A DNA stretch of 64,000 nt from Phytophthora sp. 'mugwort' (GCA_033558025.1 JAUCEF010000004.1:1426001-1490000); one strand, 5' to 3'; numbered from the stretch's first letter, positions 23,097-32,812 are shown. Program-made: numbers and translations. Notes: generated by a model from the sequence alone, not told the origin.

Positions 23097-23652
23097 ATGA
23101 AAATGGTTGAGAATGTAAATGTCAATATCAACATTATTCGAGATGTCGTTTTCAGCAATGCATCTGATGTGAAAAAGCAAAGTGAGGAGCCATATGCTCA
23201 CGACGAAGTCCTGCAGAACATTCATGATGATCCTGAGACAGCTTTTCAAGCATATGGCGAGGCTCAGAAGCGATATGAAGCAGCTAAGGAAGCTGTGAAA
23301 GGGTCAAACTCAAAAGCCTTAAGATCAGCTTTGAAAGCTACACAATCGGCACTTAAAGCTACGAAGTCTGTATATAATTTTAAAGCTAAGCGGACTTAAA
23401 TTAGAGAGTCGTGGTCTAAGAGGCGCTGGTGTATTTTTATTGGATGGAGTAGTCAGACGCGGTAGAACCTACAACCTGACTAAAATTCAGGGGTTAGCAA
23501 TACCTAGTGCGTATGTGTATCGTCAGCTTGGTAGCAAGTACATTCGTTTGCCAGATCTGGATGCCAAAACACGCGTAATTGTTCAGCCTAACCGCCTAAC
23601 CGTCGGAAATGCGGTCCTAAACGTCAGATCAGTGATAGACTTCAATCTATGA
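23097..23652 (+). pseudogene. Maverick protein with alanine-rich coiled region, unknown
   Basis: The first frame (to 23399) contains YGEAQKRYEAAKEAVKGSNS and SALKATQSALKATKS, an alanine/lysine-rich stretch likely to form helical coils. After its stop, another frame continues with RGLRGAGVFLLDGVVRRGRTY and ends as NRLTVGNAVLNVRSVIDFNL at 23652. The second half is a beta-rich segment. Whether these are one shifted gene or two adjoining genes cannot be decided by eye. Confidence 0.4.
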
Positions 23653-23723
23653 TCAGAACCCTTGTATATAAATAACACATTGACCAAGCCGCTTACGATA
23701 AGCTCAGCATCGACGACAAAAAA

Positions 23724-23963
23724 ATGTTCAAGGAGATCCTTGCCTTCACACATCTCCAGTATAATTTCCATGATAAACTTGAGGACACGCTTCAGACTCT
23801 ACGAGCCGAGTATGATAAGCTAAAAGGAGAGCCTGAATTAGGCAATGATGCCCCAAGTATTATAAAGCAGCTAAAGTCTCTCACTGTAGATATGTACAGC
23901 AATCAACTCATCAATGATAACGAATTTAGAGATATTATCACTCGCCTACTAAGTCAGATATAA
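23724..23963 (+). CDS. Maverick small helical protein, unknown
   Basis: 79 residues from the ATG, but a shifted frame just before reads TKPLTISSASTTKK or, more plausibly, AYDKLSIDDKK, so the true start is upstream at about 23690. It contains two charged helices (LEDTLQTLRAEYDKLKGE and SIIKQLKSLTVDMYSNQL). Its TAA overlaps the next start. No known family is recognised. Confidence 0.45.
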   Translation: MFKEILAFTHLQYNFHDKLEDTLQTLRAEYDKLKGEPELGNDAPSIIKQLKSLTVDMYSNQLINDNEFRDIITRLLSQI

Positions 23964-24226
23964 TGTTTTTCTTCAATCCGCGCATTATTTCAAGTTCTGG
24001 TGGCAGCTATGGTGATAACGCTCATCTTAATGTTGCTGAGCTTAAAGCTATCATGAAGAGCCTGATCATCAACGATCGACCTCAGAAGACACAGGCAGCT
24101 GTGTGGGCAACTTTGTTAAACAAAACTAACAAGAAGGTGGTTGCATCGACTCAGACTCAAGGTAGGGAAGTATGGGCTTACCAACCAAAGAAAAAAACAA
24201 AAAGTGTAAAAACGTTTGCCATCTAA
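23963..24226 (+). CDS. Maverick small protein, unknown
   Basis: 87 residues, ATG overlapping the stop of the preceding frame (TAATG), an arrangement suggesting a compact element genome. It has a glycine/serine start (ISSSGGSYGDN), a helix (LNVAELKAIMKSLI) and a lysine-rich tail. It ends tail-to-tail against the minus-strand frame at 24223-24459. Function is not recognised. Confidence 0.45.
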   Translation: MFFFNPRIISSSGGSYGDNAHLNVAELKAIMKSLIINDRPQKTQAAVWATLLNKTNKKVVASTQTQGREVWAYQPKKKTKSVKTFAI

Positions 24227-24459
24227 CTTGTTCCATTTCTCATGAGTTTATTTCGATATCCACGATATACGTTAATTTTTTTATTACTAATACTAACCTC
24301 AAGTATTGCAAATTCGCCATCGGGCCCCTGTGTGGGGAGAAACACGATATCACCTAAAACTATGATTTGATCCGCTTTTAATAAGGTCAAACTAATGATT
24401 TTACTTGGTTCATCCGTAGTCAAATTTGTTCTGAGGTCTTTACTCGGTCCGCAACCCAT
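24223..24459 (-). CDS. Small protein with lipidation-type N-terminus (Maverick)
   Basis: The minus-strand ATG at 24459 gives a protein beginning MGCGPSKDL. Gly2 followed by Cys3 and Ser6 fits an N-myristoylation plus palmitoylation signal. The rest is 78 residues with a beta-rich segment (DQIIVLGDIVFLPTQGPDG) and a basic tail. It is intact, with convergent orientation relative to the plus-strand genes, and lies directly downstream of the fibre gene in the same direction. A membrane-associated role is inferred only from the N-terminus. Confidence 0.5.
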   Translation of the reverse strand: MGCGPSKDLRTNLTTDEPSKIISLTLLKADQIIVLGDIVFLPTQGPDGEFAILEVSISNKKINVYRGYRNKLMRNGTS

Positions 24460-24552
24460 GATTATATTAGCTCCAAGAATTGCTTACTGAGTCAGCTGAA
24501 CATTTGATAGTATGGATCGTTTCGGTTCTTACCATTATCAAAAACATTAAGC

Positions 24553-25310
24553 TTATCTTATAATCGCTCGCAGATCTTCAATCTCATTAATTAAGTACTG
24601 AATCATCTTCATATTGTATGCAGCTACACGACTATAACCAACGTTGAGCTGCTGTTTTGCTGGCTCAAGCGATGGGTCGGGTCCCTCTTCAATATCATCT
24701 CTATAGAAAACGGACACCAAATCAGTCAAATGTGCGGAGACGAGATCTTGGGCTAAGACTCCGACCTCCTGATCCGGACGATGCTCCGATTGAATCCAAT
24801 CGTATAAGCAGACATACGCTATCATACAATCGTTTGATACGATCAAGAGATGCAATCTGAATATTCTTTTTGAGGCGTCTGTCTGAGGTCGTAGCCATTG
24901 AAGTGCAAGCTATGTATCTTCCGAACACAGCACTAACGCGATAGCCTATAGGGCTTAGAGCGCTCTCGGTCACTCTTGAGTCAGTCCTCAGTCTGTAGGC
25001 CGTACTACTACCCGTCCCGAACGTGAAAGAAGCTACGTCAGGAACATTTAATGGACCGGAAGGAGAGGTCGTACCGATCCCGACTCGGCCCCAGCGGTCA
25101 TCTGAGTCGTATTACCTGTCCCAAAACGAAGATCAAATGCCGTAATATTACCAATGCAGCTGGCATTTGATGAGGCGCCGTTAGAGCCGTTATGGACCTC
25201 TATTTGGAAAGAGACCGGACTAAGGTTAGCCCCATGAAATTTGCACATCTGGTATAGCTCGAGTCGAGAAAGTCAAACCCAGAAGCTTTAATTCCGAAAT
25301 ATTCAGTCGA
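24553..25310 (-). pseudogene. Fibre-like protein with S74-type C-terminal chaperone (Maverick)
   Basis: Read on the minus strand: YFGIKASGFDFLDS near 25290, VSFQIEVHNGSNGASS near 25215, DLRFGTGNTTQMTAG, a shifted frame with RVGIGTTSPSGPLNV near 25075, then TSDRRLKKNIQ at about 24895. After another shift come YDWIQSEHRPDQEVGVLAQDL and YSRVAAYNMKMIQYLINEIEDL to the stop at 24553. SDRRLKKNI followed by a helical GxxAQ region is the signature of the S74/endosialidase intramolecular chaperone that ends many phage and large-virus fibres. The protein would form a trimeric attachment fibre on a virion. Three frame breaks and inversion of the 5' part make it non-functional. Confidence 0.7.
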
Positions 25311-25583
25311 TGCGGAGTACACTTAATCAAACGTACTACCTCGGCATAAGAGAGGGCGGTGCTACTGGTTCTAAAGCGATGGTTCTCAATTCAGCGAAAG
25401 ACTTCTCAGGTGTTAATTCGTCCTCAGCTTCTACCACCAATAGTACTACGAAGACTTCTGGCAAGATTGGCGACATCGGATCCCTTCAAATCAGTTCTAC
25501 GGCCGTGATATCATCAAGCCGCAATATTTCAAATATTGGTACGATATCTGCTACATCGCTTTCAGGTACTCACCAGACTGCCC
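25310..25583 (+). pseudogene. Inverted fibre gene fragment
   Basis: The plus-strand frame reads NQTYYLGIREGGATGSKAMV, LNSAKDFSGVNS, then SNIGTISATSLSGTHQTAQ, ending where a mariner element begins. These are typical repeating fibre-shaft units (a G-x-x-N-S-A-K-D-F-S-G-V box followed by IGTISAT/LSGT). They belong upstream of the S74-bearing fragment but point the opposite way, so an inversion at about 25300 separated them. A possible continuation after the mariner, RTSQTSHHNYASL near 26840, is weak. Confidence 0.6.
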
Positions 25584-26832
25584 AAAAATCCGTAAAGTGG
25601 ACACGGACCACAATTTACAGCCGGTCTTATGTATACAAAATTTAAGTCAAAAACGTCACGGAATGATAGAATCAGTATCTGTTAGTAGTGCGTAGTGTTA
25701 CCATGCTTGGAGATAACTTCGATACTGCGTCCTGGCATCGAGGCCATAAGCGAGGCCAAGAGCTTCCCACGCCGCTAGAATGGCTGCTATCAAATCCGCG
25801 ACGCTGTCGTACTGCTTTCCGTTGTGTAGACGATCTGAGCCATCATGGCCCAGACATTCTCGATCGGTCCGACGAGCGAGCAGGCCAATCGAGAACGCGG
25901 ATGCCTCCGTCCGCGAAGAACTCAGTCCTGAACTTGGAGCAGTGGATGGAGGCGTTGTCCTGCTGGTAGATGTAGTCCACGTCATGATGGAGATGCGCAA
26001 AGGAAGCATGTACTCCGACACCGTGTAGACGTAATGCTCCGACGCCTGTCGCCCTTGGGGCACTGCGAGCTTCGCCTTTGCAGATGCGCTCAAGCTTCGC
26101 CAAAACCATTACCGATCCACCGTTCTGTCGACGCACAGTCTGTTTTGTAGGCCGTCGTATGGCACGCCAGTAATGGCGCAGACTATCTGGACCATCGAGG
26201 TTGAACTCTTCTCGTCGGAGAAGATGATCTGGAGCCACATGTCCGACTGGACAATCATGCGCTTAGCCCAATCTAGTCGAACCAATTTATGATGCTTGGT
26301 GAGGGGGAGGGTGTTGTCCATCTTGGCGTGATCGAGCCAGTCGACGCCAGCCAAAAGGCGTCGAATCGTCCGAGCTGTGCACGTGCACGAAAGCTTCTTC
26401 TTCAGGCGCGTGGAGCTGAAGTCGCCAGTGGCTGCCTTTCGAACGATGCGGCGAGTCTCCCGTGGAGAGAGCGAAGGCTTCCTGCCTGCTGTGCGGTGCC
26501 GAGTCGAGCCTGTCTTCAGGCTCGCTGTATACAGTCCCTTGAGCGCTTGATCTTCTTGGCGATAGCTCGGATGCTGAAGCCGCCCTCGCTCAGCCCTTGG
26601 ATCCGCCCCCGCTCCGCCTCGGTCAGCGATGGTCCTCGGCCCATCAAGTTGTTGAATGGCAGCAAAAGCATAAGTAGGCCGTGCGGAGAGCGCCTACAGC
26701 CTGCCAGCCAAGTGGTGGCTTTGATAAATGATTCTATCATTTCGTGCCGTTTGACTTAAATTTTGTATACATAAGACCGGCCGTAAATTGTGTCCGGGCC
26801 CACTATACGTTTTTTTGTATGGGAGCCTCCCC
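25583..26832 (-). mobile_element. Mariner element with terminal inverted repeats
   Basis: The ends are inverted repeats: the left end around 25593-25650 and the right end around 26752-26810 match over about 55 bases, both containing GGTCTTATGTATACAAAATT on opposite strands. The right terminus continues about 22 bases further as AAAAAAACGTAT then a GGGAGCCTCCC-like end at 26821-26832, which is nearly the terminus of the second mariner at 57.56 kb; the left terminus lacks that part. The element contains one decayed transposase on the minus strand. Confidence 0.8.
25698..26740 (-). pseudogene. Mariner transposase pseudogene
   Basis: The N-terminal part (26516-26740) holds the paired-like DNA-binding region with LTEAERGRIQGLSEGGFSIRAIAKKIKRS. 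Further on, shifted frames give FSDEK at about 26216, FNLDGPDSLRHYWRAIRRPTK, QNGGSVMV, IYQQDNASIHCSKF with the second aspartate, LDWPARSSD with the third, and ADLIAAILAAWEALG near the C-terminus. Frame breaks near 26220, 26110 and 25860 disable it. The enzyme would cut at TA sites. Confidence 0.8.
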
Positions 26833-27266
26833 TCGCAGCGCGAACTTCGCAAACTTCCCATCATAACTATGCTTCTCTGGAGTGTCTACGGTACATATCT
26901 AAACAACAAGCTCCAACTCTCAGTAGCAGAAAAGCTATAGCAAAAAACTTAGTGGCCGTCATATTCTGTACGGGAGTGTAATCACCCTCCACAAACAGGC
27001 GGAAATGGGCACATATTGTAAAATCGACATTCAAATATAGCATTTGTTGATGTGATATTTCTACTGGAAATGTTGTACCGTCGCTGGTGCATTTGCCCCC
27101 CGTTCGCGGAAGGGTCAACTTCAACGTCCACTTGTTCACACCAACCGACGCCGCTCTGCCGCCCCCTCATCGGCACCGCATTCCAATCGGCTAAGTCCTC
27201 AATTCTCTCAGTCGTGAACACCTCAATCCTGCCCCAGTCAAGTCCCTTACCCCCAGTCTCAGTCCC
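26833..27266. promoter_or_regulatory. Upstream region of the oxygenase gene
   Basis: No coding signal. The last 60 bases before the start codon are pyrimidine-rich (CCCCAGTCTCAGTCCC near 27248), which is common at oomycete transcription starts. No definite initiator or TATA box can be assigned. Confidence 0.3.
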
Positions 27267-28294
27267 ATGATCGTGCCTGTGATCGATATTTCCCCTTTCT
27301 TGTCCGAGTCGTCGAGCTCCGAAGCTCAGCTAGTGGTGGCCCAAGTGGCTGACGCCTGTCGTCACGTCGGCTTCCTCGTCATTACAAACCACGGTATCGC
27401 GTCGACGACAGTCGCCCAGGCTTTCGAGGCTGCGAGGGACTATTTCGACCAACCGGCGGCCGTCAAGAAGCAAGTGACCATGACGTCTGAGTACCCTTAC
27501 GGCTACGAGAGCGCCGAGATTTTATCCAACTCAAGGGAGAAAGACGACGGCAAAGCTCTTCCCGATTTGAAGGAGACGTTCCAAGTGTGCGTGGGACCGG
27601 AGGGACAAGAGCCCCATGTCCCGGCGCAGTGGCCGGACGGCCCGGAGGGCTTCAAAGACTCAATGACGACGTATTACCGCCAAATGGAGAAGCTCGCAGT
27701 AGTCATGATGACGATCTTTGCGCGTGCATTGCAGTTACCTCGCGACTATTTCGACAAGAAGATCGACAAGCACATGTCATCACTAAGGATCTTGTAAGTC
27801 TGGACTGGATGACGGATTTTTTTCTTGCGCTGGACTAACGCGTTGTATATATAACTCGTTGCATCTAAAGGAATTATCCGCATCAACAAGAAGAACCGGG
27901 TACGACGCAGATCCGAGCATCGGCACATACGGACTACGGTAGTCTGACGATCTTGGCAGTAGATGATGCTCCTGGAGGACTGCAGGTGCGCGATCTACAG
28001 GGCGAGTGGCACAATGTCAAGGCTCCTGCCAACTCGTATATGGTCAACCTTGGGGACCTCATGCAGCACTGGACCAATGATCAGTGGCGCTCGACGATGC
28101 ATCGTGTTATTAACCCGCCGTCGGGCTGCAACAACAACCGTCGCCAGTCCATCGCTTTCTTCCACAATATAAATGCCGATACACTTGTAGAGTGCATCCC
28201 GACGTGCCAGTCGTCCGACACTCCGGCCAAATATCCCCCAGTGCTTGCGGGCGAATATCTCATGGCAAAGCATAACGCAGCCATGAGTAGCTAG
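27267..28294 (+). CDS. 2-oxoglutarate/Fe(II)-dependent oxygenase (isopenicillin-N-synthase-like), two exons
   Basis: Exon 1 is 27267-27793 and exon 2 27871-28294, giving 316 residues. The 77-base intron has GTAAGT and TAAAG ends and joins in phase 2 to make Leu-Asn-Tyr-Pro. The N-terminal non-haem oxygenase domain opens with VPVIDISPFL and GFLVITNHGI. The double-stranded beta-helix carries the iron ligands His195 and Asp197 in HTDYGSLT and His253 in MHRVINP, and the 2-oxoglutarate-binding Arg267 with Ser269 in RRQSIAFF. Such enzymes hydroxylate, desaturate or cyclise small molecules using oxygen; the substrate is not predictable here. No signal peptide is seen, so it is probably cytosolic. 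All catalytic residues are intact and the gene sits in a gene-poor, transposon-flanked spot. Confidence 0.92.
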
Positions 28295-28645
28295 CGCTCA
28301 AGAGCTTTTTAAATTGATTCCTGACTCCAAATTCAAGTCCAAACAGCAGAAAGAGGAATCTTTTGCACTATTACTTGTCGTAATACGTGACCCACTTAGA
28401 GGGGATGTATGTAGAGGGATACTAAAGAGGCTAAGTCGTCTGACCCCCTGGATAACCATAAAACTGCGAGTCAGATTTTGGTTGAAATTGTTGGAGTTAC
28501 GTACGGTCTGCATCGTCGATTTGAAGCTGGGGACAACTTTTTTAGGGGCTTTCAACCCTCACAAGAAATGGGCTTGCGTTGCTGTGCGAGATAGTCGTCT
28601 TTTTTAAGCGATTTTCCTGCATCACGAAAGACCTAAGCAACATTA
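28295..28645. other. Intergenic, no supported gene
   Basis: Downstream of the oxygenase. An open frame at 28314-28607 has no recognisable motif and no conserved start context. Nothing else is seen. Confidence 0.35.
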
Positions 28646-28937
28646 GAAAACCATGAATTGAAAACGATAAAGGTTTTACGCTAAGCGTAAAAGTCGTTTT
28701 GGGGTGTAAGGCAAAGTCAAAACAAGTATATACATATGAAAGCTGTACGATTACGAACCGTGGGGGATTACGCTGGAGGTCTCCTTGCTGGGAACATTAT
28801 CAGCATTGTCGGTGCTGTCGTCTTCATGCTAATCGTTGGTGCTTTATATGGCGCTGGGAGAAGACGCAGTAGCACCAATGACTAAAACGACTTTTACGTA
28901 AGCGTAAAACCTTTATCGTTTTCAGTTCATGGTTTTC
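28646..28937. mobile_element. Small TA-flanked inverted-repeat element (MITE-like)
   Basis: The left arm 28646-28700 and right arm 28885-28937 are reverse complements over about 54 bases with about four differences. Both include GATAAAGGTTTTACG and a nested near-palindrome TTTTACGCTAAGCGTAAAA. The element is flanked by TA on each side (28644-28645 and 28938-28939), as expected for a Tc1/mariner-type target. At 292 bases it is far too short for a transposase, so it would be mobilised in trans. Unusually it contains a short open reading frame. Confidence 0.85.
28736..28885 (+). CDS. 49-residue single-pass membrane-protein frame inside the MITE-like element
   Basis: The ATG at 28736 opens an uninterrupted frame ending at TAA 28885. 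The protein starts MKAVRLRTVGDYAGG, has one hydrophobic stretch of about 24 residues (LLAGNIISIVGAVVFMLIVG and following), and ends with a short basic tail GAGRRRSSTND. Positive residues flank both ends of the membrane segment. It fills nearly the whole interior between the arms. It may be captured host or viral sequence; chance cannot be excluded for a frame this short. No family is recognised. Confidence 0.45.
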   Translation: MKAVRLRTVGDYAGGLLAGNIISIVGAVVFMLIVGALYGAGRRRSSTND

Positions 28938-29606
28938 TACATGTGCAGCATTGGCGACGTGTGACAACTACTACAGTAACAACTCGATCTGGGAACACGT
29001 TAATTACGCCAATACTGAAAATCCCACACGCGTCGGAATGAACGTCGGCACCTTTCGTAGTTGCTACGCCGATACCGTCGCGAGGAACATGCTGCCCATC
29101 GTCGGTTATCGCTGCGAGTTTGCTTACTGTACGGCCAATGTTCGGAGCCAAGTACTACGGTCTCAACGACTCGTGCATCGTCTTGAGAACAACTGATCGT
29201 CGTCATTACGCTGCTCTCCGTTCCGCTGGGTCTCGTAGCGGTAGCTTTTTCTGTCATCGTCAAGCGTTTGAGCTTTTACCAGGTGAAAAGCGCCGTTCTC
29301 CCGAACAGAATGTCGCTCACGGGACAATGCAGCTTCACCAAAACCGCACCTCCGTCCTGAGCCCCCACGCAGCGGCTGCCGACCCGAATGGCGCCACGAT
29401 TATCTGCACGTCCTTTGAGTGGATCTATATCCCTTCCGGAAGCTCTTCCGCGACTGCGACGACATGCCAGTGGTACGCCGGCAACAAGGCAAGGTCTTAC
29501 AACGTGGCACAAAATATATATATATTTATTGCAGCAAAAACCACATAATAAATGTATGTTGAAGAGCAAATGGTGTCCATTTTTATGCGGTTAGACAACA
29601 CACACA
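28938..29606. other. Unassigned open frames downstream of the MITE
   Basis: The frames 28951-29196 (+) and 29120-29548 (+) are cysteine-containing and overlap in different frames. A combined reading (YYSNNSIWEHVNYANTENPTRVG, then YYGLNDSCIVLRTTD) could be a decayed secreted protein, but I recognise no family. A TATATATA run lies near 29517. Confidence 0.3.
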
Positions 29607-31127
29607 ATGCTTGATTATGGGTACGTTTGGTGTTTCACGACTGTATCCATTTCATCATTCTCCAATAATGTTGGACGGAGGCAATACGCTGACCAGTCGG
29701 AGCTCGTCGCCTCGGCCCAAGGACCAGAACCTGGAGGCTGGCCCGGCTCGAGCCCGGCGCGGCGATGCTCATGGCGCCAGGCGTCCTGTGGCACTGTGTG
29801 GGGCCTCTTGTGTTGGTATTAACGGCGCTGTATTCCTTCTCGGGGCCCCCCGAGAAGGACATGAGCTTGGCGAGCGTGAAAAACAAACCCTTCATCGGAG
29901 AAGGTTCACCGATACCACAGATGGAGTGCTTAATCGGCAACAGCAAATTCAAGGGCCCATATCCAAGGACAAGGGCATCATCATGTGCATGAACAATGGA
30001 ATGGGGCCGTCCCCATGGGGCTTTCGCTCGTGCGGGAGCTGCGCTGCTTAGGCAACACGGAGATCATCCAAATATACCACTGTTTCCCGAAGAAATGTCC
30101 AATGCTTCGCGGACTTTGCTGCTGGATACGGATAACAAGCTGGAGATTGTGTACGTGTGTACGGACCTGGTGGCCAACGGCAAGCTGACCCAAGACCGCG
30201 CAAAGCACTTCCGGAGCTGGTAGATCAAACCACTGGCCGTGTACCACACGGACATAAAGGAAGTATTACTACTGGATATTGGCGATATTTTCATGCAAGA
30301 CCCGGCGGTGTTGAGGACTACGGAAGGATACAAGAGGACAGGCACGACGTTCTTCTATGACCGCGTGCTGTCTAGCAAGGAGTTCTTTAATCAAGATATC
30401 GACGCCGAGCAGTACCTCCAGAAGCTGCTGAACAGTTAGACTATGCAAAGTACGGATTGCCGCCGGGGTCCACTCCTTCAGAGCACTTGAGTTTTAAAAC
30501 TTCGTACGCGTGGCGACGTCAGATGTTGCATGAACAAGACTCGTCGCTCGTGCCAATTGACAAGTCACGAGCTGGAAAAGCCTTGGACGTCATGTTCTTC
30601 CTCATCACAGAGCAGCACTTTGTCCTCGAGTTCTCGTACGGGGACAAGGAAACCTTCTGGATCTCGTACTAGCTGGCTAAACAAGAGTATTTCTTCTCCC
30701 CTGGGGCGTTGGCGATATTTCGTCGTCTACGAATAAAGATCTGGAGAAGCACGAGGATCCTCTTTGCGGTAGTATTGTGCAGTACATGCCCGTGGAGGAT
30801 GACACACCCGAACTCTTGTACGTGAACGGCAAGGCGCTGCTCAACCCGTTCCCCGTCTCGATGGACAAGCTGGGCACGGCCACGCACAATATATTGTTCA
30901 ACACAAACCCGACGCACCTCACGCCTCGACAAAAGAGGAAGGGCAATGGCCGAACCAAGACAGACTACAAAGGCGGGTATCCGATGGAATGTCTAGTCAG
31001 ATTCGGCTCGGAGCCGCTCCCGGCGAGTTCGCGCCTCAGTTACTGCGACAGTGTGTGTTCTACTTTGGCATTCGCATGGGAGTGCTCTCGGCGCTTGACC
31101 AGTGCTTCCCTTTCGACGAAATGAAGT
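29607..31127 (+). pseudogene. Alpha-mannosyltransferase-like pseudogene (MNN1/PF11051 type)
   Basis: Pieces in order on the plus strand: [18 protein letters not shown] near 29890, [20 protein letters not shown] near 30020, LAVYHTDIKEVLLLDIGDIF at 30232 with the donor-binding DxD-like acidic residues now reading DIGD, TEGYKRTGTTFFYDRVLSSK near 30320, TSYAWRRQMLHEQDSSLVPIDKS near 30500, MFFLITEQHFVLEFSYGDKET, and a final CVFYFG segment after a frameshift near 31020. The family builds mannose chains on glycoproteins in the Golgi. In-frame stops at 30221 and 30670 and at least three shifts show it is broken. A small N-terminal hydrophobic stretch is seen near 29790-29850 (LVLVLTALYSFSG). Confidence 0.75.
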
Positions 31128-31960
31128 AGTAGTCCAGTCTCTGCCAAACTGCTAGGCAGCAGCCAGCTTAACAGTTGACACGGAGTAGCAATTCTTGATC
31201 CTCAGCGAATGTCCATGACGCTACGCGACTGTGACATAATATACGATAATTTGGCATTCAGTTCACCCATTGCCACTAAGACACGTCGACAGTTTCCTAT
31301 GATAAACATATTTTTGTGTTTACTCTTTTCAGCAGTATGTCAAAAGACTGAAAGTGCACCAACACGCTCGAAGACCAAGCGCAAGATTATTACTAATCTG
31401 GCACGATAAGGGCATATCACCGTTGACAGTGGCTCACACGACAAAGGTTTATGGACGACAAAGCTCGGCGCATGGGACTCACACTTGTTCGTTAGCTTCA
31501 GAAGCATTCGCTAGATGTCGAAATCAGAAGATGTCCACCCTGTATGATAGCGTCATATTCGCTTATAGGGTTGGACGTTTGAAAACAAGCTTAGTTACGT
31601 GCACCTGTGCAAGGGACATCTCCTGCTTTCATCCTACGGTCTTTGAGCGATGCGGCCTCTCAAATGCGCATAGCCCGCACGATCAAATGGGGGGGAGGGT
31701 ACTGGGGCGCAGTTTCCGTTAGGCTACTGCTTGCATGGAGTACTATTCGCCTCAATTTGTTGCAGGCAACGCTCGGGGCCATCTGTTCTCGCTTGCAGTC
31801 TTCGCAGCTACTCGAACGCCCTTGTGTATGATAAGGTATAACCCAAACTGATATATATAAAGAGGTAGTTAGCTATCATCGGTGCCTACAGCTAGGAGGG
31901 TCCTCTGGTACCTCCTAACTATTCCTACCATGAATCCTACAACATCCATTGCACTTAACT
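31128..31960. other. Intergenic, no supported gene
   Basis: Open frames at 31354-31722 and 31607-31831 have no recognised motif. A TATATATAAAGAGG box at about 31850 followed by a short GC-rich stretch could be part of an LTR of the gypsy remnant that begins next to it. This is not proven. Confidence 0.35.
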
Positions 31961-32117
31961 ATATCTGCCCTCTTCCGGCCTCCTGCTCCTCACCTCCAGC
32001 CCCTCCACCCGCAACTGGCGACTTGCACCCTGCATCCTTTGGGTTATCTTCCATCCTTCGGGTTCGTACCAGCGCCAGCTCAGATGCGGTTGGGTGACAG
32101 TTCTGAGCCGCAGAGCA

Positions 32118-32812
32118 TTACCTCTTCTTCTTCTTCTTGGCCTTATTGCCTTTGCTGCGTCCTGCTCGGCCGAGAAGTGTGTTCCACATCGCTTTCGCGT
32201 CGGAGTCGGTGCCTTCGCACTCGACGATGCATTTAACCAGGTCCGGCACATCCTCCAGCATGATCGCGACTGGGTCCCACGAGGCTTCGGGAGGATCGAG
32301 TCCCACCCACTCAACTTTGATTGCTCGAGTCCGCGCCAATGCGGCATCGAAGCAGCTTGGAGACGATGCGCCCACCATCGCCATGTATGCCCTGTTCTAC
32401 CAGATCTTCGGTCACATCGCGATGGCTGTCGGCATAAAATCGTAAACGCGAGGCATGGTGTGCCAAGACTTCGAACGGCGGACATATGTTCTGCACTTCA
32501 AAGACGTAGTCACTGAGAACACGGCGTGGGTCACGCCAGGGCACGGCGACCTTGGTTGCGCGTGCAGTGATGTGCGCGACCAACACGAATCTCCAATTGC
32601 AAAGTCTTGCATCGCCACACCGCTCTTCTTCGCACGCCAAGCCCTGAATTGCTCGAGTCGCTTCTTCGCACTGTCACTTATCTCCCGGTGCATTGCCTCC
32701 ACTGCATCTTGCACATCATTGACATGGGTTTTCTGCTTTTCGTATACCCTCGTCACGTCCATAACTTCCAGCGACCGTGGGTGCATGATAGTGAAGATCG
32801 GTGCATAAGTTT
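32118..32812 (-). pseudogene. Gypsy-type retrotransposon polyprotein C-terminal fragment
   Basis: The minus strand reads VMDVTRVYEKQKTHVNDVQ, then a helical AMHREISDSAKKRLEQFRAWRAKKSG followed by VAMQDFAIGDSC, the C-terminal part of gypsy integrase before its beta barrel. Shifted frames continue as AVPWRDPRRVLSDYVFEVQNICPP and, in 32118-32384, a chromodomain-like DPPEASWDPVAIM segment and an extremely lysine-rich tail (GNKAKKKKKR). The catalytic core and reverse transcriptase are missing; only the last third survives. Confidence 0.65.

Larger units (their letters stand above)
16660..25590 (+). mobile_element. Maverick/Polinton-type element, truncated and rearranged
   Basis: The combination of a protein-primed family B DNA polymerase and a retroviral-like integrase next to each other is diagnostic of Maverick/Polinton elements, large self-synthesising transposons related to viruses. 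The left end is cut within the polymerase gene; the right end is lost in an inverted, mariner-interrupted fibre gene. Genes in order: polymerase, integrase, several small unassigned frames, a small minus-strand protein and a fibre with an S74-type C-terminus. I did not recognise a packaging ATPase, a cysteine protease or a major capsid protein, so either they are deleted or too decayed to see. AT-richness and codon use differ clearly from the genes after 27 kb. Confidence 0.85.

Noticed and set aside
28951..29548. A secreted cysteine-rich effector gene
   Set aside because: No signal peptide, no RXLR or LFLAK-type motif, and the supposed parts are in different frames.
31955..32485. 176-residue minus-strand frame over the gypsy remnant
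   Set aside because: The gypsy integrase/chromodomain sequence reads in other frames of the same strand, and this frame has no motif.
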